Of a stretch of 12,195 bases of DNA, positions 5,538 through 11,841 are shown piece after piece (position 1 is the stretch's first letter; the number at the start of each line of letters is the position of its first letter). The notes under the pieces are model-generated. The model was not told the origin of the DNA and did not search any database. It saw only the letters and a program-made list of their open reading frames with translations. The DNA lies in the NCBI GenBank assembly GCA_028714275.1, contig JAQTMP010000022.1:1-12195 (forward strand), in the 5' to 3' direction. The position numbers and the translations under genes are program-made. Source of the stretch: Candidatus Paceibacterota bacterium (GTDB taxonomy: Bacteria > Patescibacteriota > Minisyncoccia > Phycocordibacterales > CAINVO01).

Positions 5538-6089
5538 ATGACCCACTACACTGTCGAAGAAGCGCCACTCGCCAAATTTCTTTTTAGCAACACAAAAATG
5601 TCTTGGTTTTGGCTGGTGGTGAGGATTTATGTCGGGTGGCAGTGGTTGGAGGCGGGCTGGTCAAAAGTCATCAGTCCTGCATGGGCTGGACCGAATGCCG
5701 GAGGAGCTCTGAGCGGCTTTATCAACGGAGCCCTCGGTAAGGCCACAGGTGCGCACCCTGATGTCCAAGGTTGGTATGCTTGGTTTCTCCAGAGCCTAGT
5801 CCTGCCCCACGTCAATCTCTGGTCGCATTTTGTGGCTTACGGAGAGCTGCTAGTGGGGGTCGGCCTGATTCTCGGCCTCCTCACCGGCATCGCCGCTTTT
5901 TTCGGCCTTTTTATGAATCTCAACTATTTGCTTGCTGGCACGGTCAGTATCAATCCTGTTCTTTTTACCCTCAGCATTGGAATTATCCTTGCGTGGCGCA
6001 CCGCGGGCTATCTCGGTCTCGATCGGTACGTCCTGCCCTTGCTAGGCACCCCTTGGCATAAAGGTGAATTGTTTGAGCAGAAACGGTAA
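5538..6089 (+). CDS. DoxX/DoxD-family membrane protein
   Basis: This is a 183-residue protein with four hydrophobic segments (about 22-40, 92-115, 117-135 and 139-158). The first contains LVVRIYVGWQWLEAGWSKV, the characteristic start of DoxX/DoxD proteins. GELLVGVGLILGLLTGIAAFFG (102-123) is the second family signature, and the end GYLGLDRYVLP is also typical. Members are small quinone- or thiol-linked inner-membrane proteins, the best known being the small subunit of archaeal thiosulfate:quinone oxidoreductase; in bacteria the role is often redox or envelope stress related. A soluble insert (50-80) between the first and second segments carries Gly/Pro/Trp residues. It has no SD and its own -10 element. 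No partner oxidoreductase gene is visible here, so electron donor and acceptor are unknown. Confidence 0.85.
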   Translation: MTHYTVEEAPLAKFLFSNTKMSWFWLVVRIYVGWQWLEAGWSKVISPAWAGPNAGGALSGFINGALGKATGAHPDVQGWYAWFLQSLVLPHVNLWSHFVAYGELLVGVGLILGLLTGIAAFFGLFMNLNYLLAGTVSINPVLFTLSIGIILAWRTAGYLGLDRYVLPLLGTPWHKGELFEQKR

Positions 6090-6102
6090 GGGATTTAATT
6101 GG

Positions 6103-6130
6103 TTGACGTCACGTATATAGTGTATATACT
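6103..6130 (+). promoter_or_regulatory. nrtR promoter, probably giving a leaderless transcript
   Basis: TTGACG (6103-6108) and TATACT (6125-6130) have 16-bp spacing. Initiation about 7 bp after the -10 would fall at 6137-6139, at or next to the ATG (6139). No SD is present, consistent with leaderless translation. Confidence 0.55.
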
Positions 6131-6136
6131 ACACAG
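6118..6136. promoter_or_regulatory. Weak NrtR operator copy over the nrtR promoter
   Basis: TAGTGT-ATATACT-ACACAG has the same 19-bp layout as the three sites before the NAMPT gene; the left half matches fully and the right half at four of six bases. It covers the -10 and the predicted start point, so binding would autoregulate nrtR. Confidence 0.55.
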
Positions 6137-6138
6137 TA

Positions 6139-6825
6139 ATGGCCTCTAAAAATAATTCAAGTTCAGTCAAGACTCTCAAGTTTGCAATTCTTGCAACGGA
6201 TGTTGTCTGCTTTCAAATTATTCACAATCAGTTGTCAGTCCTACTTGGAAAAGTTGCCAATGTGCCAGCTTTTGCAGGTAAGTGGGCTTTGATAGGTGGA
6301 CTTATTTTCCCTGACGAAACAGCTGACCAGTCTGCCGAAAGACATCTTTTAGAAAAATCAGGCATTAGTAATGTTTACAAAGAACAGCTGTACACATTTA
6401 GTGATGTTAAGAGGGACCTCAGGGGGAGGGTAGTGTCAGTGGCCTACATGGCTCTTACGAATAAAAATCCACAAGATCTAAATAAAGCACGTCTTGAAAC
6501 AAAATGGTGTCCGGTCAAAAATTTACCAGCCCTTGCGTATGATCATGATAAAATCGTGAGCTGCGCTATAGAAAGGCTGCATTCCAAAATAGGATATACA
6601 AATATTGCCCAGTATTTATTGCCAGAAGAATTCACCATGTCAGAACTCCAGACAGCCTATGAAAACGTGTTAGGGAAGGGGCTAGATAAACGCAATTTTA
6701 GAAAGAAAATTTTAGCAGGGGATACACTCAAAAATACAGAGAAGACAAGAAAGCAAGGTGTGATGCGCCCCGCTACTCTTTATAGATTTTCTACAAAGAA
6801 GTCCCAGATTGTAAATATCCTGTAA
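6139..6825 (+). CDS. nrtR: NrtR, Nudix-related transcriptional regulator of NAD metabolism
   Basis: This is a 228-residue protein. Residues 12-145 form a Nudix-like domain. Its Nudix box (54-76) keeps G54, E60, R68, E72 and G75, but the catalytic Glu positions read H69 and K73 (RHLLEK where REUxEE is expected), so hydrolysis should be lost, as is usual for NrtR sensors. Residues 155-218 are the winged-helix DNA-binding part, with the family signatures YLLPEEFTMSELQTAYE, LDKRNFRKKIL and RPATLYRFS. In this family the Nudix domain binds ADP-ribose or a related NAD-derived ligand and releases DNA. The gene sits directly ahead of NAD salvage genes, and four copies of one inverted repeat flank it, which fits local repression plus autoregulation. 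The ligand is inferred from the family. Confidence 0.92.
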   Translation: MASKNNSSSVKTLKFAILATDVVCFQIIHNQLSVLLGKVANVPAFAGKWALIGGLIFPDETADQSAERHLLEKSGISNVYKEQLYTFSDVKRDLRGRVVSVAYMALTNKNPQDLNKARLETKWCPVKNLPALAYDHDKIVSCAIERLHSKIGYTNIAQYLLPEEFTMSELQTAYENVLGKGLDKRNFRKKILAGDTLKNTEKTRKQGVMRPATLYRFSTKKSQIVNIL

Positions 6826-6850
6826 GCCCTGGCGCAACGAAATGCCTAAA

Positions 6851-6869
6851 TAGTGTTAATTTGACACTA
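6851..6869. promoter_or_regulatory. NrtR operator 1 (19-bp inverted repeat)
   Basis: TAGTGTTAATTTGACACTA is the most symmetric copy: 8 of 9 base pairs match around the central base. It also contains a TTGACA hexamer (6861-6866), so it may overlap an upstream -35. Confidence 0.75.
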
Positions 6870-6891
6870 TCCCCTCTTTTGTGTTTTAAAA

Positions 6892-6910
6892 TAGTGTACT
6901 ATTGACACTA
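6892..6910. promoter_or_regulatory. NrtR operator 2 (19-bp inverted repeat) over the -35
   Basis: TAGTGTACTATTGACACTA has both hexamer half-sites perfect. It includes the consensus -35 TTGACA (6902-6907) of the main promoter. Its centre is 41 bp from operator 1, close to four helical turns. Confidence 0.75.
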
Positions 6911-6929
6911 AGTAGTAGAGGTATATAGT
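6902..6929 (+). promoter_or_regulatory. Promoter of the NAMPT operon
   Basis: A perfect -35 TTGACA (6902-6907) and -10 TATAGT (6924-6929) are spaced 16 bp. Start would be near 6936, giving a leader of about 60 bases with an SD (AGGAG, 6984-6988) 7 bases before the ATG. The -35 lies in operator 2 and the -10 in operator 3. Confidence 0.65.
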
Positions 6930-6944
6930 GTATATAGAACACTA
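6926..6944. promoter_or_regulatory. NrtR operator 3 (19-bp inverted repeat) over -10 and start point
   Basis: TAGTGTATATAGAACACTA has both half-sites perfect. It overlaps the end of the -10 element and the predicted transcription start, 34 bp centre to centre from operator 2. Confidence 0.75.
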
Positions 6945-6995
6945 AGTACATAACGTATTTAGCCGAGTTCATTAAAAACACACAGGAGAAACACA

Positions 6996-8402
6996 ATGTT
7001 AAACAACATATTGCTCATGACGGATTCCTACAAGGTTTCCCACTATCGTCAGTATCCCAAAGGCACCAACAAGATTTATTCTTACTTGGAGGCTCGTACG
7101 GGAGGCGAGTACGCGGAGGTGATGTTCTTTGGTCTTCAATATATCCTGAAAAGATATTTGACTAGCCAGGTTGTCACCCAGCAAAAAATCGATCAAGCGG
7201 AAGCGCTCTTCAAAGCTCATTTTGGTGATGCCACACTCTTCAATCGTGCAGGTTGGGAATATATTCTGACCAAACACGGCGGCAGGTTGCCGGTGGAAAT
7301 AAAAGCAGTGCCAGAGGGGTTGGTTATACCCGAAGGCAATGTTCTTTTGACCATTGAAAATACTTGCCCGAAGTGCTACTGGCTGGTCAACTACCTCGAA
7401 ACACTTTTGGTGCAGGTCTGGTATAGCTGCACCACAGGAACAATTTCGAGGGAAATGAAAAAGCTTATCAAAAATGCTTTGGCAAAGTCTGGGACTGATA
7501 CGCCGGAAAATCTGGCCTTCAAGCTCCACGACTTTGGCTACCGCGGGGTCAGCTCTTCAGAGTCGGCAGCGATTGGAGGGGCAGCCCATTTGGTCAACTT
7601 TATGGGCACCGACACACTAGCTGCAGTCGAAATGTTGATGGAATACTACGGAGCGGGCATGCCCGGCTTCAGTGTCCCAGCAGCAGAACACTCGACTATT
7701 ACAAGCTGGGGAGAGGACGGTGAGGAACAAGCATACAAAAATATGCTTGAACAATATCCTACTGGTCTCGTGGCGGTTGTTTCAGATTCGTGGAACATTC
7801 GAAATGCTGTCGAGAATATCTGGGGGGATCGTCTGCGCAATCAGGTCCTGTTCAGAGACGGGGTGCTCATTGTACGACCTGATTCGGGTGATCCGAAAAA
7901 GGTTTTACCCGCATTACTCGAAATTCTCGGACGTCGTTTTGGGGCAGTGCCAAACAGCAAAGGCTTCAAAGTACTACACCAAAAAGTTCGGATGATCCAA
8001 GGAGACGGCATCACTCGTCGGAGCCTCGGGGGTATTCTCGACACAGTGATGGAACACGGTTGGTCGGCTGACTGCCTAGCTTTTGGTTCGGGCGGCGGCT
8101 TACTCCAAAACTGTGATCGCGATACTCAGCGTTTCGCTATGAAGTGCTCTTACGCTGAAGTGGGTGGAGTTGGTCGTGGAGTTTTCAAAAAACCGGCCAC
8201 CGATAAAACCAAGAATAGCAAAAAAGGAAGACTGATGCTGGCGGAAGATCCGATCTTCGAGACGACAAATGGCTCGAGGTTTGTGACCTTACCCGAGGAC
8301 ACAAATGGGTTTACGGATGTGCTGGTCCCAGTCTTCAAAAACGGCGAATTGCTCCGTGAGTACACGCTCGATGAGGTGCGTGCTCGGGCAATGATCACTT
8401 AA
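6996..8402 (+). CDS. nadV: Nicotinamide phosphoribosyltransferase (NAMPT)
   Basis: This 468-residue cytoplasmic enzyme converts nicotinamide and PRPP to NMN and pyrophosphate, the committed step of non-deamidating NAD salvage. Family landmarks in order: LMTDSYKVSHYRQYPKGT (7-24), YLEARTGG (30-37), HDFGYRGVSSSESAAIGG (178-195, with the aromatic F180 and R183 that hold the nicotinamide ring), SVPAAEHSTITSWG (226-239, with H232 equivalent to the phosphorylated catalytic His of animal NAMPT), VVSDSWN (261-267), LIVRPDSGDP (291-300, phosphate contacts), VRMIQGDGI (331-339) and FGSGGGLLQNCDRDTQRFA (363-381). Length is slightly below the roughly 490 residues of animal NAMPT, and no key residue is missing. 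It is the first gene of an operon controlled by three NrtR operators and has a clear SD. Deamidating salvage (pncA/pncB) is not seen here. Confidence 0.95.
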   Translation: MLNNILLMTDSYKVSHYRQYPKGTNKIYSYLEARTGGEYAEVMFFGLQYILKRYLTSQVVTQQKIDQAEALFKAHFGDATLFNRAGWEYILTKHGGRLPVEIKAVPEGLVIPEGNVLLTIENTCPKCYWLVNYLETLLVQVWYSCTTGTISREMKKLIKNALAKSGTDTPENLAFKLHDFGYRGVSSSESAAIGGAAHLVNFMGTDTLAAVEMLMEYYGAGMPGFSVPAAEHSTITSWGEDGEEQAYKNMLEQYPTGLVAVVSDSWNIRNAVENIWGDRLRNQVLFRDGVLIVRPDSGDPKKVLPALLEILGRRFGAVPNSKGFKVLHQKVRMIQGDGITRRSLGGILDTVMEHGWSADCLAFGSGGGLLQNCDRDTQRFAMKCSYAEVGGVGRGVFKKPATDKTKNSKKGRLMLAEDPIFETTNGSRFVTLPEDTNGFTDVLVPVFKNGELLREYTLDEVRARAMIT

Positions 8403-8409
8403 AAATAAC

Positions 8410-8440
8410 GAGCCTCCATGTCCGACGGGCATGGAGGCTC
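8410..8440 (+). other. Strong intercistronic hairpin between NAMPT and the Nudix gene
   Basis: GAGCCTCCATG (8410-8420) pairs with CATGGAGGCTC (8430-8440). TCC with GGG extends the stem to 14 bp, including one T-G wobble, around a GAC loop. Only a short TTTT follows (8443-8447 region), so it is a poor terminator; a role in mRNA stability, processing or partial attenuation is more likely. An ATG at 8431 lies inside the stem and is unlikely to be used. Confidence 0.6.
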
Positions 8441-8457
8441 AACTTTTGAAAGGAAAT

Positions 8458-9171
8458 ATGAAAGTAAAAATTAGACAAGCACAGGTATTTGTTACAGGAA
8501 AAAAAGTCAGACTAGCAATAAAGTCGCATCTATTTTCTAAATGGATAAATTCTCTCGACTCATCGTTTACTGTTCGTCGGATTGAAATTCAATCTGTTGA
8601 TACTGTTACACGAAACTCGAAGGAAGAGGTTCTTTTTTTGAAAATAAAAGCTAACATTGTGGATTCACGGGGCCGTTTTCTTCCAGGAATAGTTTTTCTG
8701 CGAGGGGATTCGGTCGGGATTTTTATTCTTCTCCACACACCGAAAACAGAATATGTCGTCTTGATTGAAAGTAACTTGCCGGCTATCGGTGAGCGCAGGT
8801 ACCCACAATTGCCAGCAGGCATGATGGATAAGGAAACTGACGTCATACAGGTAGCCTTGCGAGAAATGGCAGAAGAGACCAATCTCGATCCTGCAGAAGG
8901 TGTCATGACATATTTAACTCACATTTACCCTTCGCCTGGCGCGTGCGATGAGATGATTCATCTCATTCTTCACGAACAAACGATGAGTGAAAGGAAAGTT
9001 AAAAATTTGCAAGGCAAGAAAACAGGTCTCGCAGGAGAGCACGAACATCTCACTTTAAAAGTGGTGGAGCTCGATGACCTGTGTGGCTGTACATCGGATG
9101 TCAAAGCCCATTCGGCCTATCTCATGTACTTAAAAATAAAAAAAGAAAGGAACAAACATGAAAACTATTGA
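8458..9171 (+). CDS. Nudix hydrolase, ADP-ribose/ADP-sugar pyrophosphatase type
   Basis: This is a 237-residue protein. The Nudix box is at 121-143 (GMMDKETDVIQVALREMAEE and onward). REMAEE with E136, E139 and E140 is intact, so metal binding and catalysis should be retained; the first box Glu is Thr (T127) and the box Gly is Asn (N142). YPSPGACDEMIHLIL (157-171) is the SPG-type signature of ADP-ribose pyrophosphatases. GLAGEHEHLTLKVVELDDL (190-208) and the extended N-terminal region recall ADP-sugar diphosphatases. Expected product: AMP plus a ribose or sugar phosphate, which would return ADP-ribose towards PRPP and AMP for NAD synthesis. The start is set at 8458 because GAAAGGA stands 5 bases before it, while the earlier ATG at 8431 is buried in a hairpin. 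Its end overlaps the next gene by 14 bp. The substrate is inferred. Confidence 0.85.
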   Translation: MKVKIRQAQVFVTGKKVRLAIKSHLFSKWINSLDSSFTVRRIEIQSVDTVTRNSKEEVLFLKIKANIVDSRGRFLPGIVFLRGDSVGIFILLHTPKTEYVVLIESNLPAIGERRYPQLPAGMMDKETDVIQVALREMAEETNLDPAEGVMTYLTHIYPSPGACDEMIHLILHEQTMSERKVKNLQGKKTGLAGEHEHLTLKVVELDDLCGCTSDVKAHSAYLMYLKIKKERNKHENY

Positions 9172-10282
9172 AGAAAAAATCACAGCGTTGCATACACACA
9201 AGACAAAGATTTGTCTTGTGTGCACAGGAGCAGGAGCGGGTTGTCAGAAACTAATTGCCCAAGTTCCAGGAGCTTCAGGTACTTTGCTCGAATGTTTCTT
9301 TCCTTACAGTAAAGAGGCCCTGACAGATTTTTTGGGAGACGAACCAAAAAAGTTTGCTTCTGAGGAAACTGTTTTAGCTATGGCCGCAAAAGCTTGGAGA
9401 AGGGGGGTGGAAATTGTGGTGAGACAAGGAGGAGATGTGCGGGATGTAATGGGGGTGGCGGTGACAGGCGTAATTGCCACTAATCGGCCTCTTCGGGGTG
9501 AACACAGAGTATTTATTGCCGTTCGTACGGCAAAAGAATTTTTTGTTGTTCATTTTGTTTTTCCCAAAGGTTCAGACGGTCTTTCTCTTCTCGGTAGGAT
9601 TCATGAAGGCGAAATCAGCGATATGCTGACACTCAACATGATTTTCCACTTGATCGGAATCGAGCAAATAATTATTCCGGCCGAGGCTATTCAGGGAGAA
9701 GATCTAAAAGTGAAGGGAGGAGGAATCGTTCTCAATCCACGAAAAATCAAGCAAAATGTTGAAGCGATCGATCTTGACCCAACCAAGCACGTTCTCTTTG
9801 AGGGTTCATTCAATCCTCTTCATTTTGGGCATGAACGGATCGCCAAGGAAGTGGAGTTGCTAACTGCCAAAAAAGTTGTCTATGTCATCACCAACTACCA
9901 CCCCGACAAGGGAGGTGTTGATGGGAACGATCTTCAGATCAGACTCAATCAATTCCAAAATCTTGCTCCAGTGCTAGCTACAGATGGGTTAAAGTTGTAT
10001 GTCGATAAAGCAAAAGCTTTTCCAGGTTTTTCTTTCATTGTTGGAGTTGATACTCTCAAGCGAATTCTGGATCAAAAGTACTATTGTGAATCAGTGGCAA
10101 AAATCCTGGAGACATTTGAAAAATGCCAAACCCATTTCTTTGTGGCTGATCGTCACGATGGAGAGGAGATGGTAAATTTCGATGTTTTGCGGGAGAAGAT
10201 CCCTGTTCAGTTTCAAGGGATGTTTACTCAGATAGCGACAACTGTCAACATTTCTTCCACAGCCCTCCGACGTCTTAAGTGA
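9158..10282 (+). CDS. CinA/PncC-like domain fused to NMN adenylyltransferase-like domain
   Basis: This is a 374-residue, two-domain protein. Residues about 15-175 resemble the CinA C-terminal (PncC, NMN deamidase) fold: CLVCTGAGAGCQKLIAQVPGAS (19-40), SKEALTDFLG (51-60), KFASEETVLAMAAKAW (65-80) and GVAVTGVIATNRP (99-111). The family's ESCTGG catalytic serine position reads Val (V21, in LVCTGAG), so deamidase activity is doubtful. Residues 205-374 form a nucleotidyltransferase domain with GSFNPLHFGH (216-225, the HxGH ATP motif), FIVGVDTLKRIL (293-304) and NISSTALRR (364-372, the ISSTxxR motif), as in NadD/NMNAT enzymes. The protein should adenylylate NMN to NAD, completing the path from NAMPT. 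The CinA-like part may be a structural or sensing module. It is the last gene of the operon, overlapping the Nudix gene. Confidence 0.85.
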   Translation: MKTIEEKITALHTHKTKICLVCTGAGAGCQKLIAQVPGASGTLLECFFPYSKEALTDFLGDEPKKFASEETVLAMAAKAWRRGVEIVVRQGGDVRDVMGVAVTGVIATNRPLRGEHRVFIAVRTAKEFFVVHFVFPKGSDGLSLLGRIHEGEISDMLTLNMIFHLIGIEQIIIPAEAIQGEDLKVKGGGIVLNPRKIKQNVEAIDLDPTKHVLFEGSFNPLHFGHERIAKEVELLTAKKVVYVITNYHPDKGGVDGNDLQIRLNQFQNLAPVLATDGLKLYVDKAKAFPGFSFIVGVDTLKRILDQKYYCESVAKILETFEKCQTHFFVADRHDGEEMVNFDVLREKIPVQFQGMFTQIATTVNISSTALRRLK

Positions 10283-10294
10283 GGTTGTGAAGCC

Positions 10295-10329
10295 AAAGGC
10301 GGATTGCATTTCATGCAATCCGCCTTTTT
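10295..10329 (+). terminator. Strong intrinsic terminator of the NAD operon
   Basis: A perfect 15-bp stem, from AAAGGCGGATTGCAT (10295-10309) with its complement at 10313-10327, has a TTC loop and runs into five T (10325-10329). It lies 13 bp after the last stop codon of the NAD operon and before the purF promoter. Confidence 0.9.
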
Positions 10330-10363
10330 ACTTATCCCCAGTATGGGTCTTCTATTTGTGCGG

Positions 10364-10369
10364 TATAAT
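10364..10369 (+). promoter_or_regulatory. purF -10 element, near-leaderless
   Basis: A perfect TATAAT ends 8 bp before the purF ATG (10378), so transcription should start at about 10376. No SD fits in the remaining bases, and no convincing -35 is seen. Confidence 0.5.
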
Positions 10370-10377
10370 AGAACTCC

Positions 10378-11802
10378 ATGAAAAGTTCTAAAAAGATTTT
10401 TGGAGAGATTGAAAAAATTGGAGAAAAATGTGCAGTGTTTGGGATTTATGGAAAAGGTCTAGACGTCAGTCGTCTGACCTTTTTCGGTTTGTATGCTTTG
10501 CAACATCGTGGACAGGAGAGCTCTGGGATTGCTTCGACGGATGGTCAAGAAATTTTTTGTTATAAAAATACTGGCTTGGTCGCTCAAGTTTTTAATGAAG
10601 AAATTATCAAAAATCTTGGCGGACACATTGCGGTCGGGCACAATCGCTATTCGACTTCTTCTGGGGCTGATCTAGAACATGCTCATCCGATCGAGGTGGC
10701 GGACAAAACTCTCACCTTGGTCCACAACGGCAACTTGCCTAGCGTCACTTTGCTAGTCGATTTTTTGAAAAATAAAAAAGTGCTCGACGAAGCGGTGGCG
10801 TCAAAAATGTCAGACTCAATGATCATCACCGAAGCCATTCACGCTCTTGTCAAAGAAGGCAAAGAAATAGAGCAAGCTATCCAAGAAATTTTTCCATTGA
10901 TGACAGGCTCGTTTTCTTTACTGATAATGACTAAAAATAAACTCATTGCTCTCCGTGATCAATATGGTATTCGCCCCCTCTCAATTGCAAAATTAAACGG
11001 GGGCTATGTTTTTGCTTCGGAAACATGCGCCTTTCATCCTATTGGAGCCACTTTTATGCGAGACGTCAATCCTGGGGAAATGGTGGTGGTGGATGAAAGC
11101 GGTCTCAAGATCAAACAGATGGCGAAAGGGAATCAAAAGCTGGATATTTTTGAATTCGTCTATTTTTCTCGACCAGATAGCAATTTGCTAGGGAAATCCA
11201 TTTATGAAGTGAGGAAAAATTTCGGTACTCGACTAGCCAAAGAATACAAAATCGAAGCAGACGTGGTCATACCCGTACCCGAGACGGCCATCCCTGTGGC
11301 TATTGGGTATGCCAAGGCTTCAGGTATTCCTTTTGAAATGGGCATCATCAAGAGTAGGTATATTCATCGCACTTTTATCGAACCCGAGCAACATATACGT
11401 GATCAAGGAGTAAAATTGAAATTGGCTCCATTGAGAGAGGCCATCGAAAATAAAAGAGTGATCGTGGTGGATGATTCTCTTGTGCGAGGGACCACTTCTC
11501 GCCAGATTGTCAAAATGCTTTTTGAGACGGGGGCTAAAGAAGTGCATTTTTTGGTCAGTTCGCCGCCAGTCAAATACCCAGATTTTTATGGCATTGACTT
11601 GCCACGCCAGAGCGATCTTTTGGCCTCAAAAATGTCTGTCGAAGAAATGAATAAATATCTGGGCTCCACCTCTCTGTGCTTTCTTTCCTATGAAGGAATG
11701 ATCGAAGCGACCGGTCTGGATGAATCCCTATTTTGTACTTCATGTTTTAACGGCAAATATCCTATTGACCTAAAAGAAAAACAAAAGGAAGTTAAATATT
11801 AG
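10378..11802 (+). CDS. purF: Amidophosphoribosyltransferase (glutamine PRPP amidotransferase)
   Basis: This 474-residue enzyme catalyses PRPP plus glutamine to phosphoribosylamine, the first step of de novo purine synthesis, in the cytoplasm. C18 (EKCAVFGIYG) is the expected N-terminal nucleophile after removal of a 17-residue propeptide. The glutaminase domain shows LQHRGQESSG (41-50), GHNRYST (87-93) and VHNGNL (115-120). The phosphoribosyltransferase domain shows VYFSRPDSN (261-269), IKSRYIHRTFI (324-334), RDQGVKLKLAP (341-351) and the PRPP motif VIVVDDSLVRGTT (361-373). Compared with Bacillus-type PurF, the C-terminal CTSC pair (C453, C456) is kept, but the positions expected for the other two iron-sulfur cysteines read as other residues (KLDIFEF near 254-260; YPDFYG at 400-405), so a 4Fe-4S cluster is doubtful. 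It appears single-gene; like NAMPT it consumes PRPP. Start choice rests on the -10 placement. Confidence 0.95.
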   Translation: MKSSKKIFGEIEKIGEKCAVFGIYGKGLDVSRLTFFGLYALQHRGQESSGIASTDGQEIFCYKNTGLVAQVFNEEIIKNLGGHIAVGHNRYSTSSGADLEHAHPIEVADKTLTLVHNGNLPSVTLLVDFLKNKKVLDEAVASKMSDSMIITEAIHALVKEGKEIEQAIQEIFPLMTGSFSLLIMTKNKLIALRDQYGIRPLSIAKLNGGYVFASETCAFHPIGATFMRDVNPGEMVVVDESGLKIKQMAKGNQKLDIFEFVYFSRPDSNLLGKSIYEVRKNFGTRLAKEYKIEADVVIPVPETAIPVAIGYAKASGIPFEMGIIKSRYIHRTFIEPEQHIRDQGVKLKLAPLREAIENKRVIVVDDSLVRGTTSRQIVKMLFETGAKEVHFLVSSPPVKYPDFYGIDLPRQSDLLASKMSVEEMNKYLGSTSLCFLSYEGMIEATGLDESLFCTSCFNGKYPIDLKEKQKEVKY

Positions 11803-11841
11803 CTAAAATTGGGAGAAAAATGTGTTAGACTACAGGCAAAT

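Noticed and set aside
6999..7529. 176-codon open frame on the minus strand
   Set aside because: It lies wholly antisense to the well-conserved NAMPT gene and shows no recognisable protein features; it is a shadow of the coding strand.
8431..8457. Upstream ATG giving a longer Nudix protein
   Set aside because: This ATG is inside a strong hairpin and has no SD, whereas the ATG at 8458 has a well-placed GAAAGGA.
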